The translations under genes were made by a program, and so were the position numbers. From positions 1 to 29,174 of the forward strand of contig JAEWBU010000287.1 in the NCBI GenBank assembly GCA_023390985.1: a stretch of DNA of 29,174 nucleotides. The letters are read 5' to 3'. Under the pieces are notes generated by a model. That model was not told the DNA's origin and ran no database searches. It saw nothing but the letters and a program-made list of their open reading frames with translations. This DNA is from Pseudomonadota bacterium. GTDB taxonomy: Bacteria; Pseudomonadota; Gammaproteobacteria; Burkholderiales; Burkholderiaceae_C. Shown one piece after another: positions 1-7,402 of the stretch (position 1 is its first letter; every line of letters begins with the position of its first letter).

Positions 1-462
1 ATTCCCTCCCTGCTGCTGCAGGCGGCGGCGGTCGAGCGGCAGCTGGGACGGCACGAGGCTGCGCGCGCGCGGGTGCGCGAGGCCCTGCGCCTGGGCCATG
101 CGCTGGGCCTGGTGCGCACGATGCTGGACGCGCACGAGGACGTGCGGTCGCTGTTGCGCGAAGCCGTGCGCGATGCGGCGCTCGACCCGGTGCTGGTGTT
201 CTATGCGGAACGCCTCGAGGCGGCGGCCCGCGACGCGGAACCCGGCGCCGCGCCCGCTGCGGCTGTCGCGGGCCCGGGGCTGGAGGTGCTGAGCCCGCGC
301 GAGGCCGAGATCGCGCAACTGTTGCTGCAGGCGCAGTCCAACAAGAAGATCGCGCGGGCGCTGGACCTGTCGCTCGACACGGTGAAGTGGCACCTGAAGA
401 ACATCTACGCCAAGCTGGACGTGAGCGGGCGCGACCAGGTGTTGGAGCGCTTCCGGCGCTGA
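1..462 (+). CDS. LuxR/MalT-type regulator, C-terminal part (5' end cut by window)
   Basis: The frame is open from base 1, so this is the tail of a longer gene and the internal GTG at 73 is not a start. The last ~60 residues form a LuxR-type helix-turn-helix: 'LSPREAEIAQLL' begins the domain, then SNKKIARALDLS and TVKWHLKNIYAKL form the recognition region. The segment before it (LGHALGLVRTMLD and DPVLVFYAERL) matches the same part of the complete regulator at 3584-6313, so the two are paralogs and the missing part is probably a P-loop ATPase plus TPR-like repeats. This is seen by comparison within the window. LuxR proteins of this class are ATP- and inducer-dependent activators. An enoyl-CoA hydratase gene follows 72 bases downstream on the same strand and may be a target. 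The inducer is unknown. Confidence 0.9.
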   Translation: MPSLLLQAAAVERQLGRHEAARARVREALRLGHALGLVRTMLDAHEDVRSLLREAVRDAALDPVLVFYAERLEAAARDAEPGAAPAAAVAGPGLEVLSPREAEIAQLLLQAQSNKKIARALDLSLDTVKWHLKNIYAKLDVSGRDQVLERFRR

Positions 463-494
463 GCGCCTGCGGGTTTTCCAGGCCCGCCCGCCGT

Positions 495-521
495 GGGTGG
501 GGGCGGGGTGGCGGGCAGGGG
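495..521 (+). other. G-quadruplex-type G-run cluster in a 5' leader
   Basis: Five runs of three or more G lie at 495-497, 499-503, 505-508, 513-515 and 518-521 with loops of one to four bases, which fits the usual G3+N1-7 pattern. The cluster ends 13 bases before the ATG at 535. It also contains the 3' arm (510-516) of a possible GCCCGCC/GGCGGGC stem. The pattern is visible; folding and any effect on translation are inference, and a GC-rich genome makes such runs more frequent by chance. Confidence 0.4.
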
Positions 522-534
522 CGAAGATGCCGGC

Positions 535-1350
535 ATGCAAACGCACGGCTTCAGTGAATCGCGCCTGCTCGTCCACGAGGACGGCGTGGCGGTGTTCGAG
601 CACCTGCGCCCCGAGGCGCGCAACCCGCTGTCGCTGGCGCTGCGCGCCGACTACGCGGCGATGCTGGACGTGGTGGAAGGCAGCGATGCCGTGCGCGCGC
701 TGGTGCTGGCCGGCGGCGGTGGCGCCTTCTGCGGCGGCGGCGACGTGAAGGCCATGCACGCACGCCTGGCCGACGGCTCGCAGGCGGCCGGCGTGCGCCG
801 GCGCATCCTGGAACTGCACGGCTGGCTCGCGCGGCTGCGCGACCTGGAGATCCCGGTGATCGCCGCCGTGGATGGCCCGGCCTGGGGCGGCGGCTTCGCC
901 ATCGCCCTGTGCGCCGACTTCGTCCTGGCAACGCCCCGCGCGAGTTTCTGCATGGTGTTCCTGCGCATCGGCGCCCTGCCCGACATGGGCGCCATCCACA
1001 TGCTGCCGCGCGCGGTGGGCCTGCCCAAGGCCAAGGAACTGCTGATGACGGGGCGCAAGGTCGGCGCGCAGGAGGGCGAGCGGCTGGGCTTCGTGCATGC
1101 GCTGCATGCGCCCGAGGTGCTGCAGCAGGAGGCGCTGGCGATGGCGCGGCGCTTCCTGCCCGCGCCGCGCGTGGCGCTGGGCCTCACCAAGCGGTTGGCC
1201 AATCGCGCCTACGAGCTCGATGCCCACCAGCTGGCCGAGCTCGAATCCACTGCGCAGGCCGCTTGCCTGGCGGAGCCGGACCATGCGCAGGCGCTGGAGC
1301 GCTTCGTGCGCAAGGAGCCGACGCGCTTCGACTGGGACCGCAGGTCCTGA
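535..1350 (+). CDS. Enoyl-CoA hydratase/isomerase (crotonase) family protein
   Basis: A 271-aa crotonase-fold protein that would hydrate or isomerise an enoyl-CoA in the cytosol. The first oxyanion-hole segment is AGGGGAFCGGGDVKAM (about residues 59-74) and the second is VDGPAWGGGFAIALCADF (112-129). RIGALPDMGA places Asp150 where PaaG-type isomerases carry their acidic residue; the classical Glu144/Glu164 pair of hydratases is not evident, so isomerase or another crotonase activity is possible. I chose ATG 535 over the in-frame GTG at 493 because the extra 14 residues (Gly-rich) do not resemble the family and overlap a G-run cluster. No strong Shine-Dalgarno site is seen. The stop is 17 bases before the next Bug gene, suggesting co-transcription. 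Exact substrate unknown. Confidence 0.88.
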   Translation: MQTHGFSESRLLVHEDGVAVFEHLRPEARNPLSLALRADYAAMLDVVEGSDAVRALVLAGGGGAFCGGGDVKAMHARLADGSQAAGVRRRILELHGWLARLRDLEIPVIAAVDGPAWGGGFAIALCADFVLATPRASFCMVFLRIGALPDMGAIHMLPRAVGLPKAKELLMTGRKVGAQEGERLGFVHALHAPEVLQQEALAMARRFLPAPRVALGLTKRLANRAYELDAHQLAELESTAQAACLAEPDHAQALERFVRKEPTRFDWDRRS

Positions 1351-1367
1351 ACCCGGAGGAGGAAAGC

Positions 1368-2351
1368 ATGCAACATGGAACGCGACTGCGCCGCCGCGCG
1401 CATCTGGCCCTGCTGGCGGCCGCGGCGCTCGCGCCGTTCGCAGCCGCGGCACAGACCTGGCCGGCCAGGCCCGTCACCTTCGTCGTCCCCTTTCCCGCGG
1501 GTGGGCCGACCGACATCGTGGCCCGCGCCGTGGCGCAGCAGATGGCGGCGACGCTGGGCCAGCCCGTTGTCGTCGACAACAAGCCGGGCGCGGGCGGCAA
1601 CGTGGGCGCGGCGCAGGTGGCGCGCGCCGCGCCCGACGGCTACACGCTGCTGGTGGGGGCTGCGACGCTCGTGACCAGCCCCCATCTCTACAAGCTCACG
1701 TACGATCCGCTGAACGACCTGGCACCGGTCGCGATGCTGGCGACTGCGCCCGTGTTCATCTGGGTCGATGCGGCTTCTCCCGTGCGCTCGGTGGCGGACC
1801 TGGTGGCGCAGGTCAAGGCGAAGCAAGGGACCTACAACTACTCCTCGTCGGCGCCGGCGACGATGGCGCACCTGGGAAGCCTGCGGCTGTTCGAGGCCGC
1901 GGGGGTGCGGGCGACGCACGTGAACTACAAAGGCTCGGCGCAGGCGATGAACGATTTCCTGGGCGGGGTCTTCCCGGCGTACTTCGAGGTTGCGCAGCCC
2001 GTGGTGCCGCACTGGAAGGCCGGCAAGGCGCGGGCCATCGCGGTCGTGGGCAGCAAGCGCACTCCGCTGATGCCGGACGTGCCGAGCCTGGCGGAGTCGG
2101 GGTACCCGGGGATCGATGCCCAGCCCTTCATCGACCTCATGGCGCCGGCAGGAACGCAGGCAGCGGTGGTGGCGAAGTTGAACGAGCATGCGCGCAGAGC
2201 GTTGCAGTCGGCCGAAGTGAAGGCGAAGCTGGGCGCGCTGTACTTCGACGTGGCCGAGGGAGAAGATCCCGCGACCCTGGGCGCCTGGCTGAAGGCGGAG
2301 TCGGCGCGCTGGGGCGAGGTGATCCGCAGGAACGGATTGCGGGTGGACTGA
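1368..2351 (+). CDS. Bug/TctC-family periplasmic solute-binding protein (1)
   Basis: A 327-aa tripartite-tricarboxylate-transporter-type binding protein. The N-terminus has three consecutive Arg (8-10), a hydrophobic Ala/Leu stretch and an AAA-QT cleavage site near residue 28, so it should be exported by Sec. Family signatures are PFPAGGPTDIVAR (41-53), the first ligand loop, and VVVDNKPGAGGNVGA followed by PDGYTLLVG. Length is typical. The start is fixed by GGAGGAGGA at 1355-1363, five bases before ATG 1368. It follows the crotonase gene by 17 bases, so they are probably one transcript. Bug proteins usually bind small carboxylates, but ligand identity cannot be read from the sequence. No TctA/TctB membrane subunit is adjacent. 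Confidence 0.93.
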   Translation: MQHGTRLRRRAHLALLAAAALAPFAAAAQTWPARPVTFVVPFPAGGPTDIVARAVAQQMAATLGQPVVVDNKPGAGGNVGAAQVARAAPDGYTLLVGAATLVTSPHLYKLTYDPLNDLAPVAMLATAPVFIWVDAASPVRSVADLVAQVKAKQGTYNYSSSAPATMAHLGSLRLFEAAGVRATHVNYKGSAQAMNDFLGGVFPAYFEVAQPVVPHWKAGKARAIAVVGSKRTPLMPDVPSLAESGYPGIDAQPFIDLMAPAGTQAAVVAKLNEHARRALQSAEVKAKLGALYFDVAEGEDPATLGAWLKAESARWGEVIRRNGLRVD

Positions 2352-2443
2352 GTTTCGGGCTCGCCGCGCGGCTGTCGAAAAATGGATTCGGTCAGAGGCG
2401 AAGGTAAATGCGGCGAGGGAAATGTCGTTCCAACCGCTGCGAC

Positions 2444-3421
2444 TCAGTCCACCTTGATGTTCAACGCCCGCAGCAGCTTCTCCTGCACCGGGAAGATGGT
2501 GTCGTAGTTCGCGCGGGCCTGCTTGCCCGTGAGGCCCAGCGGAACGAAGCTCACCACTTGCAGCCGCGCCCGCACCTGGGGCGTGGCCAGCGCGTCGAGG
2601 GATGCCTTCTCCAGCCGCGCCAGCACGGCCGGCGGCGTTGCCGCGGGCGCCACCAGCAGGACGCTGCCCGTCACCGTCAGCTCCTTGTCGTCCAGGCCGG
2701 CCTCTGCGAACGTGGGTACGTTCGGCAGGGCGTCGCTGCGCTTGCTGCCGGTGATCGCCAATGCACGCAGGCGTCCCGACTCGATGTTGGCCCGGGTCGA
2801 GGCCAGCGAGGCCATCGCCCAAGGCAGCTGATTGCCGAGGATGTCCTGCACCATGGGCGCTTCACCTTTGTACGGCACGTGCACCATGGCAACGCCGCGC
2901 GAATTGCCGATGTGGGTGCCCGCGATATGCCCGTAGGAGCCGGGACCCCAGGAGCCATACATCGCCTTGGACGGGTTGGCCTTCATCCAGGCGATGAGCT
3001 CCTTCACCGACGTGGCGGGGATGGCGCTGTTGGCCACCAGAACGACCTGCGCCGTGCAGATCTCGCTGACGAAGGCCAGGTCGCGCCGCGGGTCGTAGGG
3101 CAGGTGCGCCATGAGGAACAGGTTGTTCAGGACCGATTGCGTCAGCGCCAGCCCCACGGTGTGGCCATCCGGCTGCGCTTTCGCCACCACGTTGGCGGCG
3201 AGCACGCCGCCGGCGCCCGGCCGGCTGTCGACCACCACGGGCTGCTTCAGCGTCTTGGTCATCTCGTCGGCCAGCGCGCGGGCGATCAGGTCGAGGCCGC
3301 CGCCGGCCGGCGCCGGCGCCAGCAGCGTGACCGGTCGCGAGGGGTAGGACTCCGATGCGGCGAACGCGCAGCCGCCGGCACCGGCCAGCAGTGCACCCAC
3401 GGCCTGTCGTCTGTTCAACAT
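2444..3421 (-). CDS. Bug/TctC-family periplasmic solute-binding protein (2)
   Basis: A 325-aa Bug protein. The N-terminus MLNRRQAVGALLAGAGG carries a twin-arginine pair followed by a mild hydrophobic stretch, so Tat export is possible, with Sec as the alternative. The first ligand loop is PAPAGGGLDLIAR (36-48); VVVDSRPGAGGVLAANVVAK and PDGHTVGLAL follow. The open frame extends to 3505, but AAAAGGAGACAA lies just before ATG 3421 and the upstream residues look non-native, so I take 3421. Its mid-region (HVPYKGEAPMVQDILGNQ) is very close to the Bug proteins at 10631 and 11635. It is convergent with the first Bug gene (92-base gap) and divergent from the LuxR regulator at 3584 (162-base shared upstream region). 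Ligand unknown. Confidence 0.93.
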   Translation of the reverse strand: MLNRRQAVGALLAGAGGCAFAASESYPSRPVTLLAPAPAGGGLDLIARALADEMTKTLKQPVVVDSRPGAGGVLAANVVAKAQPDGHTVGLALTQSVLNNLFLMAHLPYDPRRDLAFVSEICTAQVVLVANSAIPATSVKELIAWMKANPSKAMYGSWGPGSYGHIAGTHIGNSRGVAMVHVPYKGEAPMVQDILGNQLPWAMASLASTRANIESGRLRALAITGSKRSDALPNVPTFAEAGLDDKELTVTGSVLLVAPAATPPAVLARLEKASLDALATPQVRARLQVVSFVPLGLTGKQARANYDTIFPVQEKLLRALNIKVD

Positions 3422-3512
3422 GCTGTTGTCTCCTTTTATTCGTGGGCAAAGCATCGCGCGCCGACCGGCCCCCGACACCCCTCCGCGGCGGGTGGGTCGG
3501 ACCAATCCCGAT

Positions 3513-3524
3513 GGGGTTTACCCC
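3513..3524. promoter_or_regulatory. Candidate operator: GGGGT-TT-ACCCC inverted repeat
   Basis: A 12-base inverted repeat with perfect 5-base arms lies 59 bases upstream of the LuxR regulator start and 91 bases upstream of the divergent Bug gene. A near copy, TGGGGATTACCCG on the opposite strand, occurs at 6323-6335 in front of the SDR operon. The repeat is seen directly; that it is the site of the MalT-like regulator is inference. Confidence 0.4.
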
Positions 3525-3546
3525 GCCCTGCCCCTCCATGGCGGGG
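3521..3546 (+). other. GC-rich stem-loop in the LuxR regulator leader
   Basis: CCCCGCC (3521-3527) pairs perfectly with GGCGGGG (3540-3546) around a 12-base loop, ending 37 bases before ATG 3584. It overlaps one arm of the GGGGTTTACCCC palindrome, so the two structures exclude each other in RNA. Whether it lies inside the transcript is not known. Confidence 0.35.
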
Positions 3547-3583
3547 GGGCGCCAACGGGCGTGGCCGGGCGTCTAATCCAGCC

Positions 3584-6313
3584 ATGATGTATTCACCGCC
3601 CGCCCCAGGAGGGCGCGGGCTCGAGCCCGTTCCCAGCACGAAGCTGCTGCCGCCGCGAACGGCGCGCCGGCTGGTGCCGCGCGAGGCTCTGGTGGCGCGG
3701 CTGCTCGACGCCAGGCGCCAGCGCTGCGTGCTGGTCCAGGGGCCCGCCGGCAGCGGCAAGACCAGCACGCTGGTGGCGTGGCGCCAGGCGCTGCTGCCGC
3801 TGGATTTCGACGTGGCCTGGCTGTCGCTGGCGCCGGAGGACAACGACCTGGAGCGGTTCTTCACCTGCCTGCTGGCCAGCTTGGCCGAGGTCGACCCGCA
3901 GGCCGTGCGCGAAGCCGCGCTGCTGATGGGGCGTGGCAGCGGGGAGGCCGCGGCCGAGCACTGGGTCATCAGCCTGGTGCAGGGCTTGGCGCCGCGCCCG
4001 CGCGAGCTGGTGCTGATGCTCGACGACGTGCAGTTGCTGGACGACCCGCGCATCTTCCAGGCGCTGCAGTTGCTGCTGGACTATGCGCCGCCGAACCTGC
4101 ACCTCGCGCTGGGCTCGCGCAACGCCGTGCCGCTGTCGATCGGGCGGCTGCGCGCCCAGGGCCAGGTGAGCGAGTTCGACCTGCGCGACCTGCGCTTTTC
4201 CGCCGAGGAGTCGGAGCGCTTCCTGCGCGAACAGTTGGGCGCGATCAGCGCGCGCGAGGCCCGCACGCTGCACGACCTCACCGACGGGTGGGTGGCCGGC
4301 CTGCAATTGTTCGCCGTGGAATTGCGCGCCAAGGAGGGGGCCGGCTTCGCGCCGGTGGCTGTGCGCGACCCCCAGGCCTTCACTCGCTACTTCGAAAGCG
4401 AAGTGCTGGCGCACCTTGCGCTGGATGACCTGGAGCTGCTGACGCAGGTGTCGGTGTGCAACCGCTTCTGTGCTTCGCTGTGCGCGTCCTTGCTGGGACA
4501 GCTGCACGCGGTGGCGGCGATGACGTCGCGACTGGCGAAGCTCGATGCCGGCAACCTGTTCGTGAGCCAGGTGAGCGCGCACGACCGTGAATCCTGGTAC
4601 CGCGTGCATCCCCTGCTGCGCGAGATCCTGATCACGCGGCTGCGCAAGGAAGACCAGCGCCGGTTGCACGGCATTGCCTGGCGCTGGTTCGATGCGCACG
4701 GTTATGTGGACGAGGCGGTGCGCCACGCGGTCCTGGCCGGCGAAGCCGAAGCGGCGGCCGACGTGGTGGAAGCTTGCGCGACGGACCTGATGGGCAAGGG
4801 CGAGCTGGCCCAGCTCGCCGGTCTGATGGCGCGACTGCCCGCAACGCAGGTGCATGCGCGCACCGGCTTGCGCCTGGCCGCAGCCTACCTCAAGCTGTAT
4901 GCGCGCGACCTCGACCGCCTGGAGGAGGAGCTGCGGGCGCTGGAAGCCGATGCGCCCGCCTTGGCCGGAGGGCAGGGCGAAGGCTTGCTCACGCTGCGCG
5001 CCGGCCTGGCGCTGCAGCGCGACGACACCGAGATGGCGCGCGCCCTCCTGCCGCGGCTGGAGGCCGTACCCGACGACGCGCAGGCCTTCGTCTTCGCCGG
5101 CAGCGCCACCACCAAGGCCTGGCTGGCCATGTACGACGGCGAGTTCGAGCACGCCCGCGCCATGCTGGCCGAAAGCGAGGAGCGCGGCCTGGCGCCGCCG
5201 CGCCGGCTGGTGGCGCAGGCGCTGCGCGGCCTGAGCTATTGCCTGGAAGGTCGCATGGCGCAGGCGGATACCGTGCTGCGCGCCGTGCTGCAGGAGGCCG
5301 ATGGCCACGGCGCGGCCCGCATCGGCGTGGCCGCTGTCGCCGCAGGCCTGCTGGGCGACGTGCTGTACGAAGGCAATGAACTGGAGGCCGCCTGCGCGCT
5401 GCTGGCGCCGCGGCTGGACGTGCTGGAACGCGTCGCCATCCCGGACGCCGTGCTGCGCGCGCTGCTGGTGCTGGCGACGAGCCAGTGGCTGGCCGGGCGC
5501 GAGCTGGAGGCGCTGGCGAGCCTGGACAGCCTCGAGGAGTATGCGCTGCGCGATGGCCTGGACCGCATGCTGGCGCACGTACTGGCCTTGCGCCTGCGGC
5601 TGCATTTCAGCAAGCGCGAGACCGTGCAGGCCACGGAAGTGATGGAGCGCATCGAAGCGCTGGCCGCACGCCACGCGCAGGATCGGCGCGGCACGGGCGG
5701 CGAGGTCCGGCGCCTGCTGGCGCGCTCGCGCGCCGACAGCCACCTGCACTGGCACGACTGGGATGCCGCGGCGCGCGAGCTGCGCGCGCTGCTGGACGAA
5801 TCGCTCGCGGTCGGGCGCCAGCGCAACGCCGCCACCGTGCACCTGTTGCTGGCCGTGGCGGAAGAGGGGCGGCGGCAGCCTGCATCGGCGCGCGAGCACG
5901 TCCTCGCGGCCCTGCAACTGGGGCATCGCCTGGGCCTGGTGCGGTCCCTGCTCGACGCAACGCCGCGCACGCCTGCCCTGGTGCGCGACCTGCTGGAGGC
6001 GCAGGTCCTCGATCCGGTGCTGGCCTTCTATGCGCAACGGCTGCTGGCCGCCGACGCCGCCACCCGGGCGGCGCGCACGTCCGCGCCCGCGGCCGTGCAG
6101 CCTGCGGCGGACGAACTGCTGAACGCCCGCGAGCGCGAAGTGCTGGAGCTGGTCGCGCAGGCCATGCCCAACAAGAAGATCGCGCGGGTCCTGGGCGTGA
6201 CGCCGCACACCGTGAAGTGGCACCTTCGCAAGATCTACGCGAAGCTGGGCGTGTCCGAGCGCGACGAGGCGGTGGCGCGCATGCGTGACCGCGAACGGCC
6301 CGCCGGCGCCTGA
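3584..6313 (+). CDS. MalT-like LuxR-family ATP-dependent transcriptional regulator (LAL type)
   Basis: A 909-aa regulator. Walker A GPAGSGKT lies at residues 53-60 and Walker B LVLMLDD at 142-148, making an N-terminal STAND-type ATPase; PSTKLLPPRTARRLVPR before it is typical of MalT-like proteins. A long helical, TPR-like middle (about 330-830) follows. The LuxR DNA-binding domain starts with LNAREREVLELV at about 846, with NKKIARVLGVTPHTVKWHL and IYAKLGVSERDEA. Such proteins act as cytosolic, inducer-dependent activators. The open frame runs far upstream to 2408, but that part lies antisense to a Bug gene. ATG 3584 or 3587 gives the family-typical N-terminus; no clear ribosome site precedes it. 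It is divergent from a Bug gene and 147 bases upstream of the large catabolic operon, which it probably controls. Its C-terminus closely resembles the partial regulator at 1-462. Confidence 0.93.
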   Translation: MMYSPPAPGGRGLEPVPSTKLLPPRTARRLVPREALVARLLDARRQRCVLVQGPAGSGKTSTLVAWRQALLPLDFDVAWLSLAPEDNDLERFFTCLLASLAEVDPQAVREAALLMGRGSGEAAAEHWVISLVQGLAPRPRELVLMLDDVQLLDDPRIFQALQLLLDYAPPNLHLALGSRNAVPLSIGRLRAQGQVSEFDLRDLRFSAEESERFLREQLGAISAREARTLHDLTDGWVAGLQLFAVELRAKEGAGFAPVAVRDPQAFTRYFESEVLAHLALDDLELLTQVSVCNRFCASLCASLLGQLHAVAAMTSRLAKLDAGNLFVSQVSAHDRESWYRVHPLLREILITRLRKEDQRRLHGIAWRWFDAHGYVDEAVRHAVLAGEAEAAADVVEACATDLMGKGELAQLAGLMARLPATQVHARTGLRLAAAYLKLYARDLDRLEEELRALEADAPALAGGQGEGLLTLRAGLALQRDDTEMARALLPRLEAVPDDAQAFVFAGSATTKAWLAMYDGEFEHARAMLAESEERGLAPPRRLVAQALRGLSYCLEGRMAQADTVLRAVLQEADGHGAARIGVAAVAAGLLGDVLYEGNELEAACALLAPRLDVLERVAIPDAVLRALLVLATSQWLAGRELEALASLDSLEEYALRDGLDRMLAHVLALRLRLHFSKRETVQATEVMERIEALAARHAQDRRGTGGEVRRLLARSRADSHLHWHDWDAAARELRALLDESLAVGRQRNAATVHLLLAVAEEGRRQPASAREHVLAALQLGHRLGLVRSLLDATPRTPALVRDLLEAQVLDPVLAFYAQRLLAADAATRAARTSAPAAVQPAADELLNAREREVLELVAQAMPNKKIARVLGVTPHTVKWHLRKIYAKLGVSERDEAVARMRDRERPAGA

Positions 6314-6320
6314 CGCCGGC
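6302..6320 (+). terminator. Stem-loop across the LuxR regulator stop codon
   Basis: GCCGGCG (6302-6308) pairs with CGCCGGC (6314-6320) around the loop CCTGA, which contains the stop codon. No T-run follows, so it may be a weak or Rho-assisted terminator, or simply high-GC coincidence. Confidence 0.35.
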
Positions 6321-6322
6321 CG

Positions 6323-6335
6323 CGGGTAATCCCCA
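6323..6335 (-). promoter_or_regulatory. Second copy of the GGGG(A/T)TTACCC element
   Basis: Read on the minus strand this is TGGGGATTACCCG, matching TGGGGTTTACCC(C)G at 3512-3525 apart from one substitution and one missing C. It lies 126 bases upstream of the SDR start, immediately after the regulator gene. It is a candidate site for that regulator; function is inferred only from the shared sequence and position. Confidence 0.38.
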
Positions 6336-6348
6336 GCCCGCCCCCGGC

Positions 6349-6370
6349 CCCGGCTAGCCATCCCGGCTAG
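6349..6370 (+). promoter_or_regulatory. Tandem CCCGGCTAG direct repeats (13-base period)
   Basis: The 9-base word CCCGGCTAG occurs at 6349-6357 and again at 6362-6370, start to start 13 bases, about 90 bases before the SDR start. Its core CGGCTAGT recurs at 17236-17243 in front of the second catabolic block. CTAG is generally rare in proteobacterial genomes, so this clustering is unusual. It could be an activator site of the adjacent LuxR-type regulator. Repeats are seen directly; function is inferred. Confidence 0.4.
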
Positions 6371-6460
6371 TCCGCCGTTCCCCTCGATTGGCGACGATTC
6401 GAACGCCCCGCGCGTCACCGTGCGGCGCAAATGAATCCAGTGAATCCGAGGACATCCGAC

Positions 6461-7402
6461 ATGCAGCTTTGCAAAGACCGCGTGGTCATCATCACCGGCG
6501 CGGGCCGCGGCCTGGGCCGCGAGTACGCGCTCGAGTTCGCCCGCCAGGGAGCGAAAGTGGTCGTCAACGACCTGGGCGCCCGGCCCGACGGCACCGGCGA
6601 CAGTGCCGGCCCCGCCAACGAGGTCGTCGCCGAGATCCGCGCCCTCGGCGGCCAGGCCGTGGCCAACGGCGACGACGTCTCCGACTGGGAGGGCGCGCAG
6701 CGGCTGGTTCGCACCGCCATCGACACCTTCGGCGGCCTCGACACGCTGGTGAACAACGCCGGCATCCTGCGCGACAAGACGCTCGTCAACATGGACATCG
6801 CCGACTTCGACGCGGTGATCCGCGTGCACCTGCGCGGCACGTTCGCGCCGCTGCGCCACGCCGCGGCGTACTGGCGCGACGAGGCCAAGGCCGGGCGGCA
6901 GCGCGTCGCCCGCGTCGTCAACACCAGCTCGTCCTCGGGCCTGTACGGCATCGTGGGCCAGACCAACTACGGCGCGGCGAAGGCCGGCATCGCCAACATG
7001 TCGATCGTGGCCGCGCGCGAGCTCGAACGCTATGGCGTGAACGTCAACGCGATCTATCCGACCGCCATGAGCCGCCTGACCGAAGACCTCTTCAAGAGCG
7101 GCCAGCTCAACCCGCAGGCGCAGGGCGCGCCGGGCTTCGACCCGCTGGACGCGGGCAACGTCGCGCCGCTGGTGGTGTGGCTCGGCAGCGCGGCGTCGGC
7201 GGGCGTGAGCGGACGGGTGTTCGGCGCCAAGGGCGGCCGCATCACGGTGGCCGAGGGCTGGCATGCGGGGCCCCACGTGGAGAAGGAAGGCCGCTGGACG
7301 GTCGAGGAATTGGGCGAGGTGCTCCCAGACCTGGTCGAACGCGCCGCGCCCAATGCCGAACTGAACGGCTCCATTCCCACCCGGAAGAAGGTGCCGGCGT
7401 GA
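6461..7402 (+). CDS. SDR-family 3-hydroxyacyl-CoA-type dehydrogenase (HSD17B4/MFE-2-like)
   Basis: A 313-aa short-chain dehydrogenase, expected to oxidise a 3-hydroxyacyl-CoA with NAD+ in the cytosol. TGAGRGLG (12-19) is the nucleotide-binding loop, and NDLGARPDGTGDSAGPA (36-52) is the insertion typical of the multifunctional-enzyme-2 dehydrogenase domain. NNAG is at 98-101, and the catalytic Ser157-Tyr170-Lys174 set lies in NTSSSSG and NYGAAKAG. About 60 residues beyond the usual 250-aa core end in ELNGSIPTRKK. GAGGA at 6448-6452, eight bases before ATG 6461, supports this start over ATG 6431. The stop overlaps the next start (GTGA), so translation is coupled to the DUF35 gene. First gene of the main catabolic operon; a ketosteroid or other alcohol dehydrogenase role remains possible. 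Confidence 0.9.
   Translation: MQLCKDRVVIITGAGRGLGREYALEFARQGAKVVVNDLGARPDGTGDSAGPANEVVAEIRALGGQAVANGDDVSDWEGAQRLVRTAIDTFGGLDTLVNNAGILRDKTLVNMDIADFDAVIRVHLRGTFAPLRHAAAYWRDEAKAGRQRVARVVNTSSSSGLYGIVGQTNYGAAKAGIANMSIVAARELERYGVNVNAIYPTAMSRLTEDLFKSGQLNPQAQGAPGFDPLDAGNVAPLVVWLGSAASAGVSGRVFGAKGGRITVAEGWHAGPHVEKEGRWTVEELGEVLPDLVERAAPNAELNGSIPTRKKVPA

Noticed and set aside
465..483. GCCTG-N9-CAGGC stem after the partial LuxR gene as a terminator
   Set aside because: Only five base pairs with a nine-base loop and no T-run; too weak to list.
2363..2372. GCCGCGCGGC palindrome between convergent Bug genes as a terminator
   Set aside because: No loop is possible without losing most of the stem, and no T-run follows.
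1209..2822. 537-codon minus-strand open frame
   Set aside because: Shadow of the crotonase and Bug genes; its sequence is Arg/Gly/His rich without motifs.
2408..3583. N-terminal extension of the LuxR frame
   Set aside because: It lies antisense to a convincing Bug gene, has no family similarity, and ATG 3584 gives the proper MalT-like start.
6431..6460. Upstream ATG (6431) for the first SDR
   Set aside because: GAGGA is correctly spaced for ATG 6461, and the ten extra residues do not fit the SDR N-terminus.
3593..7276. 1227-codon open frame antisense to the LuxR regulator and SDR genes
   Set aside because: Its product is low-complexity (Arg, Gln, His, Ala rich) with no domain, and it mirrors third-position GC of two well-recognised genes.
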